A DNA stretch of 64,000 nt from Siphonodentalium dalli (Eukaryota > Mollusca > Scaphopoda > Gadilida > Siphonodentaliidae), in the NCBI GenBank assembly GCA_032622095.1, contig CP136066.1, positions 196,344,816 through 196,408,815 of the forward strand, read 5' to 3'. The notes under the pieces are model-generated. The model did not search any database. It was not told the DNA's origin and worked only from the letters and a program-made list of their open reading frames with translations. This document shows, one piece after another, positions 49,220-61,500 of this stretch (positions are counted from its first letter, which is position 1; each line of letters starts with the position of its first letter). Both the position numbers and the translations under genes were made by a program.

Positions 49220-49930
49220 ATTCCGAAAATCGGCCGCCATATTGGCATCCATCCTCACCTTTGGTAACCATATTATATTTGTGTATCGACTGTCCCATGT
49301 TTAAGTCAATGTCGCTTCCGTTTTGGTTGATAGTTTCCATATAACCCGGAGTTCGCGTGTTAATTGGCACTGATTCGAAATGTCATCATTTGGCCGCCAT
49401 CTTGGACGCCATCTTGTATCCTGACTGCTTGTGTTATTTTTTTGTGAATTTTGGATATGTTGATCTTGTTCCTTTCTGCATCAAATAATACCAAAACTAC
49501 TTGTATTGAAATGTGAGATATCAATATAATATACATATGTATTAGAAAAATATTTATATACACTTGAAAAATATAATTTCCCCGAATTCGGCGGCCATAG
49601 TGATAGCCATCGGCCCGCAGAGACAACGACTTTATCACTATGTATGTTCTAACATGTGTTACTTTCGATGTGGAATATGTTTTGGTGAGAAATGTTCCAT
49701 GTTTACCGATGTTTCGTATGTTATTGGGCACCGATGGGAAATTTATTTATTGTATCGGCCATATTGGACGCCATCTTGGATTCTGAATTTTTCCATTAGC
49801 GGATTTTTGCGGATTTTGGATATGTTGTTCCTGCTGTTTTCCCGCGTCGACTGGTACCAAAATCAGCTTGTATCCAATTGCTTCCAGGTTCAACTCTCCC
49901 ACGACCACACTAAAGTGGGCGCGTAGACAC
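49220..49930. repeat. Repeats with paired GCCAT(A/C)TTGG motifs
   Basis: Motif pairs such as GGCCGCCATCTTGGACGCCA occur near 49231, 49391 and 49756, with a variant near 49590, spaced about 160-200 bp. Related units are at 45.9 kb, 51.4-51.75 kb and 52.03-52.07 kb. GCCGCCATCTTG equals the classical YY1-type binding consensus. Whether it is bound is unknown. Confidence 0.6.
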
Positions 49931-51409
49931 CAGGCAAGATGGCGTCAACTATGGTCGCCGTTCTTCAGACGAAGTACTCAGTCATCAGTTTGGTTTAAAC
50001 AGTATATTTATTCCATGAACAATACAACATAAATTACAACATATCAGAATATAACATCATGGACCGGTTTGATCAGTTTGATCCAAACTATAGAGAGAAA
50101 AGCTTGTCAAAAGTATGCAAATATATATATATATATTGAAGTAAATACATACGTGGTACCATCGCTCAAGGGAAACATTGGAACTTCTCGTCCATGGTGG
50201 CCGCCAAAAAGGCCTCCGGAACTGGAAATTTATATTTTTCCATGGTATTTTCTTATCAGTGTATGCTGTTTGTAAATAGTGGAGAATTATGGCTTTGTAT
50301 TGTATGTTTCAGGTTAAGTAACAGATCACCGGAGCAATGAGTTATGTCATTCTTTGGGGTCACACCCATTTCCGATTCACCAAGAGCCCGATTTTCAGTC
50401 ATTGTTCAACACTGGGCGATGTAAGTTATGCATACCATTGCCTATGAACATTTCACCTCACAAGAAGCAAACTATTCACTTTGGTTCAACATGGCGATCA
50501 AAATATTTTAAATGGTAGATATTGCTCTAGTGATGCCCTGCGTTCGCTTCCAAATTGTGGTTGATGAATAATATTGGCTAATGTTCGCTGCATACGTACA
50601 TGCGTTGAATCCTAACATATCAGATGTACCGTGGTTAATTATAACTATCGCAATCGCATACATTACGAATATTATCAATTATTCTCTCTAAACTTGACAT
50701 TAAAATCGGCTAAATTTCACTGTTCGCGAACTTGGACCATGTTTCAGCTAAATATAAATACCTTTAGTATCAGGGGTGTTTGTTGTTTCGGAACTGTCTT
50801 AATGGTTGTTTTCATAAATGCAATCAAAATTTTAAAAGAGTAAATTTTTCACATATGCAGAACATATTCTCTGATGTTTCTAAAATGTGGCAAACTGTGA
50901 CTTACTTTGTTATTAGACATGATATTTAATCTCGTGACAACTATATATGTTATTATGGCGGCGCCCGTACCTTACTGATGATGACAAATTCATTTTACAG
51001 GATGCATTGTGGCATTTGGTGAAAAGTCTTTTGAGATTCTGGCCACGTTTTAAAGGGAACGGCCATAACATTGCAAATGAAATGCGAGGGACCATAATCT
51101 ATAGCTACAATGATCATTTGCATCATATTCATCCACTTAATACAGGTTGGATGTCAAGATGATAGTCATACACCAAAATTCAACAGATTTTGCTCAATTT
51201 ACCCCGATAGCATTTGCAAGGTGTTCTGCATTAATTTGTTTTGACTAATGCCCGTTTCTATTATGAGACAAATGAAATGAAGACGGTTTTGGACAATATA
51301 ATAATAACTCGCACCACCAGAGAAAGGGATTTTCAATCTAGACTGTGCATCACAATGTGCTGCCTTTACAGAAGAGCAGAGAATAATGTCCGGGATTATT
51401 TGAAAATAT
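49931..51409. other. Intergenic DNA
   Basis: No gene recognised. A short (TA)n lies near 50122. Confidence 0.4.
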
Positions 51410-52260
51410 CAACATTCTAGCCAGCTCGAGTATCTTTTTCTAAAAACACATCAGTGTGACGGATCAAAACAATAAACACCAAAGATAGTTCCATATTACT
51501 TGAAAAAATAGTCCAAACCTGAAAAGTTATTTTTTTGCCGATTTCGAGAAAACATTCGAATAATTTTGTTGGTAATGTAATACTAACACTTATCCAAGAT
51601 GCATCATAAATGTTAGTATTCAATGCATACACGACAGAACAGCCAACACAACTTGTAAGCGATTGCACGTCACGCTGGGACAAATATTGACCATTTTCCT
51701 TATATTGGCCGCTATTTTGACAGCCATTTTTAGCCAAAGTGACAATTTTGGATCCAAAGAATTGAAATATTCACGAGTAATGGTATGCCTCACTTATTTT
51801 GTACAGTTCTGCTCATTTCTTGTTGAAATATGACTAGAATCCCAAAGGTGATCTTTTGGTGAAATTTCATACCGCGTTCTGTAAAATCGAATTATTGTGA
51901 AATCGCAGGGGGCTGGTATCATAGAATGGCATATTTGATTGCTCCAGTGATCAGTTAACATGTCCGAACCAGTCAATACAGAAGAAACTGATCTAGATAT
52001 TAGTGAAAAAACGTCAAATTTTCCACTTACGGCTGCCATGTTGACGGCCATCTTGGACGGGGAGTTCCAATTTCGCCCTAAAAATGTGCCATTATATCTC
52101 GCAGAGTCATACTTAATTTTAAATCACATATTCCATGGTAAGATGCCATTATGTACATGGCATAAGCTACAGTCATTATCTGGTTCAACGTCAGATACAC
52201 AAGCCGATATTCGGCCCAAAGTGCAGAAATCGTTCGAATAAATCTCATGTATAGAACCGT
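51410..52260. repeat. Further GCCAT-TTGG-type repeat copies
   Basis: Inverted and direct relatives of the 49.2-49.9 kb family occur ('atattggccgctattttgacagccattttt' near 51.70 kb, 'ggctgccatgttgacggccatcttggac' near 52.03 kb). Frames of 85-106 codons here translate repeat sequence. Confidence 0.5.
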
Positions 52261-52444
52261 CACAGCCATGATTGGCTTGAAATAAAACCGTAACACGCAC
52301 ATGTGTGTTGATTCTGATGCTACTATTCCAAATTATCAACCAATACCGGGATATTTTCTCAGCTATTTTACAGAAGAATATCACGGGTATACGCCACCAA
52401 AAACAAACGAATAGCGTTCATGTGGCTTGATTTTCAGTGATAAC
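52261..52444. other. No recognisable feature
   Basis: Short spacer before R1 copy b. Confidence 0.4.
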
Positions 52445-53710
52445 ACCTCAAAGTAGTCATATCGGCTGAATTATAGTCAAAGAAACCTGCCGACGAAAGG
52501 GCTTCTATTTTCCACATCGACCAAACAATCAATGCCAAGCTCCATACAAGTGATGGGGTCGTCAATATAGACCTGAATATGAAATGTGAGAATTACTGAA
52601 TGCTTAGTCATGGCGAATAGCACAAACTGGGCCGGGAATATACGTCATAATTTGCTCGAAATGGCGGCAGTATATCACCCCTGGCAACTGCAACATTCGT
52701 TCATTTCTTCTATATTTTCCAAAACATATCAGCAAGTTACTAGGCTAGTGAGCTATTTCACCAACTCATCGCGGATACTGCAACAACCGGAATATCGAAT
52801 ATAATTGTTTTAATGAGATTTTGGCGTTCAAGTTACATGCTTCGATTGAAGTATGATGATGGAAGTCACTTTGACACTGATATCTTATCGACAGTCGTAT
52901 TTATATTGGGACGGTATTCAAATTGAGCTAGGACAAATTGATATTAAAGCTCATTCGACATCTGCTTTCGTCTAATTATTTAGAGACATCTGGCCGCCAT
53001 TTCCTTGAAAATTATGACGTAAGCTCCGGCCCTGACACATGCATGGATTGAAGGCTCATACGCACGAAGAGTGTATCTTCGTCATCTGGAAATGGACTAA
53101 TCAATGAACAATGAAATAATAACAATCAAATGACAAATATCTGAGTTAACGCATGTAAGACAAAATCAAGGGTTTGTAAGAAGAGGTTAATATTTTCCAA
53201 ACCGACCAACTAGCTATAGTCCATACCAAATTAGCATAACGTCAATGGATGATTGGAAAGGGTTAATGTTCAGCAAACTGATCAACCAATCAATATCAAG
53301 CACCGTACGTGTGAAGTGTGTTGTCATAAACCTGGGCATGAAATATGAACATGATGAAATGGAACATACCTGATTTATCGCATTGTATAGCGCAAATGTT
53401 TAAGTCATGAGATACATGTATGGATAGGGTTAATATTTCCAAACTGATCAAGCGATTGCTACCAAAGGTTAACCACATGAGAGGTACATGTATATCATCT
53501 TAAACATGTACATGGAATATGAACACGATCGGATATGAATACATGAGTTTGGCATTGGTTATACCAATAGGCGGACAGACGGACAGACTGACGGATAGAC
53601 GAACAACGGGGTCTATCCGACATTACATACCATATAAACATGGTATAGTACGGTATACATATGAAAGCAAAACAGACATCTTGACCTCCGGATCAAGAGG
53701 GTATGCGCAG
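52445..53710. repeat. Dispersed repeat R1, copy b
   Basis: Homologous to 23465-25205 with an internal deletion and a 160-bp stretch (52.83-52.98 kb) not seen in copy a. It ends in the same GGACAGACGGACAG / CTATCCGACATTACATA segment. No element sits at the GGCCCTGAC site that carries the CAC...GTG element in copy c. Confidence 0.8.
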
Positions 53711-53817
53711 TCCCCGTTGGGTACATTAAATCCCCACTATATATAAATACCAACAGGGGTACCCGGCCTTGATCTGGTGACGATTGTGAACCCATGTTCC
53801 CACATGGCGTCTGGGTT

Positions 53818-54240
53818 AATAATAAACGCTCTTTATTTATCACATAATTTATTAGTCCCCATGTAAGTCAACTGAGGTCAAAGGGTGCTATCCCATGACA
53901 ATCCCTAGGTCAGGTGACTCATCTGTACAAATGTTCCTACATATCTTTTAAGGCATCGGCGGTCAACGTGGGCTATCTAATAGGTTCACAGGGTCAAAAT
54001 GCATGTACCCATATGTACAAATGTTCAACTCAGAGGGTCGGACCGTTTTGTCGCCAAAATATATTTACAATACTTATTATTGCCATGTTAAAGCATCTGA
54101 GATGAATGTGACCTATCTAGAAAAAAAAACGCCCCATTCCCGCCCCGGGTACAATTATACCCCAGCATGAAAATGTTCAGCTCCAATCGTACAGCCGTTT
54201 GGTCGTCTATAAACGGACAAACAAACAACAAGCAAAATGT
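53818..54240. repeat. Left arm of a large inverted repeat
   Basis: Starts AATAAACGCTCTTTATT and contains 'gtcaactgaggtcaaagg', 'tgtacaaatgttc' (twice, about 88 bp apart) and 'cagccgtttggtcg'. The same landmarks appear reverse-complemented in 57035-57660, so the two blocks are opposing arms around about 2.8 kb. Confidence 0.55.
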
Positions 54241-54251
54241 GTATTAGTATA

Positions 54252-54464
54252 CAGTAATGCCATAAGTAATCGACTCCATAACCACAGCAGAATTATGGGT
54301 AACTTTTCAGGATTTAGTCGGAAATATGGATTGTTGCCATTCATCGGAAAGCTCTCGTGGAGAGCTTTCCGATGAATGGCAACAAGCCATATTTCCGACT
54401 AAATCCTGAAAAGTTACCCATAATTCTGCTGTGGTTATGGAGTCGATTACTCAGGGCATTACTG
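54252..54464. mobile_element. Near-perfect palindrome flanked by TA (Tc1/mariner-type MITE)
   Basis: The two halves are almost exact reverse complements over about 105 bp each, with virtually no loop (centre near 54358, CTCTCGTGGAGAG). The ends are CAGTAATGCC and TA lies directly outside each end (54250-54251, 54465-54466), as expected for a Tc1/mariner-type target duplication. No coding content. Confidence 0.85.
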
Positions 54465-54466
54465 TA

Positions 54467-54835
54467 GATACGAGAGTCATTGTCAAAACTAACATCCGTT
54501 TAGCGTATTTAATAATTCGAGAAAGCGCGATGAGTATCATACATTGTTATGCATTCAACACCACACGCGTTTATTGTTCCCGTATAATTATACTCTTTAC
54601 GGGAAGTTACAGCTTTTGATGAAGCTATTAATGTCACATTTGTCGTTGGATCAAGACCAGATATCGTCGACCTGTTATCATGATGAATAATGTTTCATAT
54701 ACCACACGTGAGTAAGCTTTATACAACTCGTCGACTCCCTCTTGACAGTATATACATGTACATAATATATATATCTCTCTCACCACGATGTCCAAGGAAG
54801 ATGCATTTAAGGTTCTGGCCCAGGCATGACAATAT
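54467..54835. repeat. Dispersed repeat R2, copy d
   Basis: Starts at 'gatacgagagtcattg' immediately after the palindrome and matches R2 copies a-c through 'ctcaccacgatgtccaagg'. A few small indels break the short frame around the CCCGTATA site. Confidence 0.75.
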
Positions 54836-56774
54836 TACTCCCTGAGTCATTCCTCAAAAGACGCTTAGTTTTAGATTTCGTTGCACCTCCCTCGGGGGGG
54901 GGGACTTTTTTCCGGGTACGTATGCCGGGGTGTGTGGGTGGGTAGTCGATGGGACCAACCAACAATTTTTTCTGCAACTCCAAAAAAAAATTCTGGACGT
55001 TTTTTGACTGTTTTTGCAATGAGTTCCACTTAAAACACTTTAGAATAAGAGAAATAATGTAATTCTAACTGCTAAATTGACTGCAGGCAGTTATCGTGTT
55101 GTATTATTTAGCAAATTATAAAATCCAAGATGGCCGCTGGCAGCCATGTTTTTTTGGCCGAATGACCCCAAAATGGCTCGTTCCTATTTACATGTCAATG
55201 TTAACATCCATGACAAATAGTATGCACATAAATTCATATACAGCTGTTTACAGTGAATCCCACCCCCCGCAAATCTCTGTTTTAGTGTCAAAAGGGGGGT
55301 GGATGTCCAAAAATGGTCGGAAAACACTGCCGAAAACAGAAACAAATTTGGACGTGGGGATGGGTGGGTCCCAACAAGGGTCGAAAGGTAAAAATCAGCA
55401 TACGTTCATAAAAAAATCCGATACCCACCACCAATCACCGGAAACAGAAAAACATTAAAACGAATACAGTTTCGTTCCATATATACCATGACCAGCGCGT
55501 ATATTATAAACAGCATGCTATCATAAAGACCTACTACATTTTACCTAAGCAAGAGCCTGATTGTGTTACAGAAGACAGCACATTGTTACTGGCTAATAAC
55601 ACACAAATGATATAAACGCTCTTTATTAATTCCATATCAGGAATTCAGCAACAAAGAACGCTCTTTATGTTTACCATCATAATATAAACAAACACCAGGA
55701 AAGTAACTTTTTATGCTTTTGTTTACATAACAATGGTCAAGCTTATGACAATAACATACTGTTTTTGCACTTGTTTCTTATTTGTATACAGACAAAGTCT
55801 GTCTACATTTTAATATTCTTTCTGTTTGTGGCGGTTTTTGATCGGTGGAAATATTTTCACAGCATACCCACCGCCAAGGCCTCCCGTACATTTAAACAGC
55901 GCGCGCTTCGCGCACATTTTGATCTTTTAAACATTCTTTTATCAACTGAAACATTAAACTAGCATTAATCAGCGTCGGCAGTATTATTAATTTACACTGT
56001 ATTAGTCCCGGCCCGGGAATGTGGTTTTTCTAACCGAGTTCCGGCGAATCTACTTAACAGTATACGCACTGAAGGGAGGTCAGACTGTGCCCATTCGTCA
56101 TCTTCCGCATAACTTTCATAACAAAGACAGCATTCTTTACTTATGTTCACACCGAACTGTCAAATTAAAATACCATATTAGCCACTGTATTAGCACCCAT
56201 TCCCAACGATGGTATATGGTTCGAGTCTCGAGTCTACACCCACTACATGCACTTTCACGACAAAATCAACATTTGTTACTTCTATTCACACTCAACCTGA
56301 ACTGACAAATTAATTCAGCGCCTATTTCCAACAACGCTGAACATTAGCGCGCATGGAGGTTTTGGTCGACAGTAGCAAAGCTAATGTGGGTTTGCCTGCG
56401 ACGTCACATGACGTTAGGTCGTGGTACAAATCTGGGCCACATTGCACTCACATACTTCTCTTTCACCGGAAGCGCGTTGGAAAACTTTATTGAACTAAAA
56501 CTGTATTTTGTACCCCCACTCTACCCCACATATATGCATGCACATTTGGAACTCAACAAAATCAACATGTTATTTTATTAATGTATTTACTAACTGAAAT
56601 AGACTCCATTTGGGAGCATTTATTCCGCAACGGAGGGTCATGCGGCCCCTTTGTGCGCTATATATGAGCCTATGGCTCGGGAACACTATTTTTTCACAGA
56701 AAAACTGTCGATTCTACTACCACCCATATATACAAGCGCATATGAAATGCAACACAATCAACTTATAGTTCTGT

Positions 56775-56819
<45 letters not shown>

Positions 56820-57034
56820 TATATGAGATAGACAACTCTGTGTGGCGCGGCGCGGCGCGGCTACTGCGTGCAGGCGCGGCTAGAGTTACCGTTCTTGGCT
56901 CCGTGGTAAGTAATGACAAGTCTAATTCTCGAGGCATCATCAACTGCGAGGGTATATCATTCCTTGCTTGTACTTTCTTGGTGTTATTGACTCTGACGTC
57001 ATATATGTTATTTTACCTGGGAGCGCTATTTTGC
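54836..57034. other. Interior between inverted arms; no gene recognised
   Basis: Holds a G homopolymer (about 54893), a pair of 'aacgctctttat' motifs (55.62 and 55.66 kb), a (TTA)n(TA)n microsatellite (56777-56817) and a GGCGC-rich stretch (56846-56880). Frames of up to 136 codons include the microsatellite translated as Tyr/Ile and show no domain. Confidence 0.4.
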
Positions 57035-57660
57035 AGGTCCCGTTGCCCTCGGATGTCTTAAAAGGGCACTAAGAATTATGATATATATATATATTGATTA
57101 GAGGCGACCAAACGGCTGGACCATAGGAGCTGAAAATTTGTAAATGTCGTAATTTTACTCAGGTAACCTTATTATATAGGTCCCGTTGATATAAGATGTC
57201 TTAAAAGGGCAACAGTAATTAATTTAATTATTTAGCTAAATAATTAATTATATACCTAAAATTGTTGCAATCTGGAAGGTGAAAATTGACACACTGGGAT
57301 AAATTATCCCGTTGGGTAATATGGGGTTGTTTCCGTTGATCTCATACTCCTTGAAGGGGCAACTATAAACAATAAATAGCGTTCATTATAAGCTTAGACG
57401 ATATGTAGAAACGTTAGTACAGATTAATCACTTGACAAGGGTAATGTTATGGAATAGGCACATTTGACCTCATATGACTTAAAGGGGTATTAATCAATTG
57501 CACGATACGCAGAGAGCGTTTATTATTCAGCCCAGAAAATGTGCAAGAAATGTGGTACACAAAAGAAAAAATTACGTGGTGAATTTCACGGCAGGGTGAT
57601 GTTGACATCAAATGACCTGAAGAGGCACTAACTATTAGCAATAAAGAGCGTTTATTATCA
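57035..57660. repeat. Right arm of a large inverted repeat; tandem units of about 130-158 bp
   Basis: The phrase '(g/a)atgtcttaaa(a/g)gggca' or a variant recurs near 57035, 57176, 57334, 57465 and 57598. The block is homologous in reverse to 53818-54240 and ends with AATAAAGAGCGTTTATTAT. Confidence 0.6.
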
Positions 57661-57689
57661 ATATATTATCCCAATGTGCATTGTGTGCA

Positions 57690-58562
57690 TTTTCCGGACC
57701 ACAGTGGGTCCTGAAATTTGGAATGCTCATCGACAGATACCAAATCTACAATAATCACTCCCATATTCAGGGTCACCACGGGTCATGGATACCTAGTTTT
57801 ACGCAATATTAAAATCTGACCCCACATTATGAACCCTTGCGAACTTTCATCTCAACTATGGTAACTGAAATTTGGCAACGTCATCGGCATGTACCGACTC
57901 TACAATAATCACGAGCCACGCAGCTCGAATTCCTATATTCTGGGTCATCACGAGTCACGGAAACCTCGTTTAACCAAATATGACACAATGACTCCACCTT
58001 AAGAGCCCGTGCACACTTTACACTGCACTCTGGGCACTGAAATTTCGCACACTCATTAAGATGTACCCACTCTACCATAATCACGAGCCAAACAGTTCGA
58101 ATTCCTATATTCTGGATCATCACGGGTCACGGAAACATCGTTTAACCCAATATGACACCATGACCACACATTAAGGGCCCGTGCGCACTTTCCACTGCAC
58201 TCTGGTTACTGAAATATCGCACACTCATTAAGATGTACCCACTCTACAATAATCACGAGCCAGGCAGTTCGAACTCCCAATTCTGGGTCATCACGTGTCA
58301 CGGAAACCTCGTTAAACTCATTATTACGCCCATGACCCCACCTTAAGAGCCCGTGCGCACTTTCCGCACTAATTATTAAGATGTACCCACTCTACAATAA
58401 TTTCAAGCCACGCAGTTCGAATTCCTAAATTCTTGGTCATCACGAGTCAAGGAAACCTCGTTTAACCCAATATGACACCATGACCCCACCTCAAGAGCCC
58501 GTGCGCACTTTCCACTGCACTATGGGTACTGAAATTTCGCACACTCATTAAAATGTACCCAT
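57690..58562. repeat. Satellite C, forward orientation, about five units
   Basis: The anchor CTCTACAATAATCACGAGCC recurs near 57739 (diverged), 57898, 58069, 58243 and 58390. Spacing is about 159-175 bp, with one shortened unit. Units share TTCGAATTCC and GGGTCATCACGAG with the flanking satellite A/B units (TTCGAAAT and GGGTCATCCCGAAC). The junction to satellite A/B is near 58562. Confidence 0.8.
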
Positions 58563-61500
58563 ATGTTATAGTCATTTGGGCAAATTTCACAGTGCGGATA
58601 CGCCCTTAATTGACAAATATATGGATCGAAGTTGGACTACATTCACCGTTGTGTAATAAAAGGACCACACGCAGTTCGAAATAGTGGGTATATGGGTCAT
58701 CCCGAACTTGTGAATATCGTGATAGGTCAAAATATTACTGTTACAGTCATTTGGGCAAATTTCACAGTGCGGATACGCCCTTAATTGACAAAAATATGGA
58801 TTGAAGTTGGACTACATTGACCGTTGTGTAATAAAAGGACCACACGCAGTTCGAAATATTGGTTATATGGGTCATCCCGAACTTGTGAATATCGTGATAG
58901 GTCGAAATATGATAGTAATAGTCATTTGAACCAATTCTACAGTGCGGATACGCCCTTAATTGACAAATTCATGGGTTGAAGATGGACTACATTGACAGTG
59001 GTGTAATACAAGTACCACACGCAGTTCGAAATAGTGTTTATATGGGTCATCCCGAACTTGTGAATATCGTGATAGGTCAAAATATTACTGTTATAGTCAT
59101 TTGGGCAAATTTCACAGTGCGGATACGCCCTTAATTGACAAATATAAGGATCGAAGTTGGACTACATTCACCGTTGTGTAATAAAAGGACCACACGCAGT
59201 TCGAAATAGTGGGTATATGGGTCATCCCGAACTTGTGAATATCGTGATAGGTCAAAATATTACTGTTACAGTCATTTGGGCAAATTTCACAGTGCGGATA
59301 CGCCCTTAATTGACAAAAATATGGATTGAAGTTGGACTACATTGACCGTTGTGTAATAAAAGGACCACACGCAGTTCGAAATATTGGTTATATGGGTCAT
59401 CCCGAACTTGTGAATATCGTGATAGGTCGAAATATGATAGTAATAGTCATTTGAACCAATTCTACAGTGCGGATACGCCCTTAATTGACAAATTCATGGG
59501 TTGAAGATGGACTACATTGACAGTGGTGTAATACAAGTGCCACACGCAGTTCGAAATAGTGTTTATATGGGTCATCCCGAACTTGTGAATATCGTGATGG
59601 GTCAAAATATTACTGTTATAGTCATTTGGGCATATTTCACAGTGCGGATACGCCCTTAATTGACAAATATAAGGATCGAAGTTGGACTACATTGACCGTT
59701 GTGTAATAAAAGGACCACACGCAGTTCGAAATAGTGGGTATATGGGTCATCCCGAACTTGTGAATATCGTGATAGGTCAAAATATTACTGTTATAGTCAT
59801 TTGGGCAAATTTCACAGTGCGGATACGCCCTTAATTGACAAATATATGGATCGAAGTTGGACTACATTCACCGTTGTGTAATAAAAGGACCACACGCAGT
59901 TCGAAATATGGGTACATGGGTCATCCCGAACTTGTGAATATCGTGATAGGTCAAAATATTACTGTTACAGTCATTTGGGCAAATTTCACAGTGCGGATAC
60001 GCCCTTAATTGACAAAAATATGGATTGAAGTTGGACTACATTCACCGCTCTGTAACAAAAGGACCACACGCAGTTCGAAATATTGGTTATATGGGTCATC
60101 CCGAACTTGTGAATATCGTGATAGGTCGAAATATGATAGTAATAGTCATTTGTGCCAATTCTACAGTGCGGATACGCCCTTAATTGACAAATTCATGGGT
60201 TGAAGATGGACTACATTGACAGTGGTGTAATAAAAGTAACACACGCAGTTCGAAATAGTGGTTGTATGGGTCAATCCGAACTTGTGAATATCGTGATAGG
60301 TCAACATATCACTGTTATAGTCATTTGGTCAAATTTCACAGTGCGGATACGCCCTTAATTGACAAATATATGGATCGAAGTTGGACTACATTCACCGTTG
60401 TGTAATAAAAGGACCACACGCAGTTCGAAATATTGGTTATATGGGTCATCCCGAACGTGTGAATATCGTGATAGGTCGAAATATGATAGTAATAGTCATT
60501 TGAACCAATTCTACAGTGCGGATACGCCCTTAATTGACAAATTCATGGGTTGAAGATGGACTACATTGACAGTGGTGTAATAAAAGTACCACACGCAGTT
60601 CGAAATAGTGTTTATATGGGTCATCCCGATCTTGTGAATATCGTGATGGGTCAAAATATTACTGTTATAGTCATTTGGGCAAATTTCACAGTGCGGATAC
60701 GCCCTTAATTGACAAATATATGGATCGAAGTTGGACTACATTCACCGTTGTGTAATAAAAGGACCACACGCAGTTCGAAATATGGGTCTATGGGTCATCC
60801 CGAACTTGTGAATATCGTGATAGGTCAAAATATTACTGTTACAGTCATTTGGGCAAATTTCACAGTGCGGATACGCCCTTAATTGACAAAAATATGGATT
60901 GAAGTTGGACTACATTCACCGCTCTGTAACAAAAGGACCACACGCAGTTCGAAATATTGGTTATATGGGTCATCCCGAACTTGTGAATATCGTGATAGGT
61001 CGAAATATGATAGTAATAGTCATTTGTGCCAATTCTACAGTGCGGATACGCCCTTAATTGACAAATTCATGGGTTGAAGATGGACTAAATTGACAGTGGT
61101 GTAATAAAAGTAACACACGCAGTTCGAAATAGTGGTTGTATGGGTCAATCCGAACTTGTGAATATCGTGATAGGTCAACATATTACTGTTATAGTCATTT
61201 GGGCAAATTTCACAGTGCGGATACGCCCTTAATTGACAAATATATGGATCGAAGTTGGACTACATTCACCGTTGTGTAATAAAAGGACCACACGCAGTTC
61301 GAAATATTGGTTATGTGGGTCATCTCGAACTTGTGAATATCGTGATAGGTCGAAATATGATAGTAATAGTTATTTGTGCCAATTTTATAGTGCGGATACG
61401 CCCTTAATTGACAAATTCATGGGTTGAAGATGGACTACATTGACAGTGGTGTAATAAAAGTACCACACGCAGTTCGAAATAATGGTTATATGGGTCATCC

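Noticed and set aside
51960-52241. 93-codon plus-strand frame
   Set aside because: Overlaps the GCCATCTTGG dispersed repeat. Peptide similarity to other frames is repeat-derived.
54467-54835. Splice-donor-like GTGAG on the minus strand of R2 copies
   Set aside because: Present in the repeats, but the joined exons give stops in most frames. Not enough to call a gene.
56651-57061. 136-codon plus-strand frame with a hydrophobic end
   Set aside because: It spans the (TTA)n(TA)n microsatellite and a GGCGC-rich stretch. No homology signal, and it lies in the interior of an inverted repeat.
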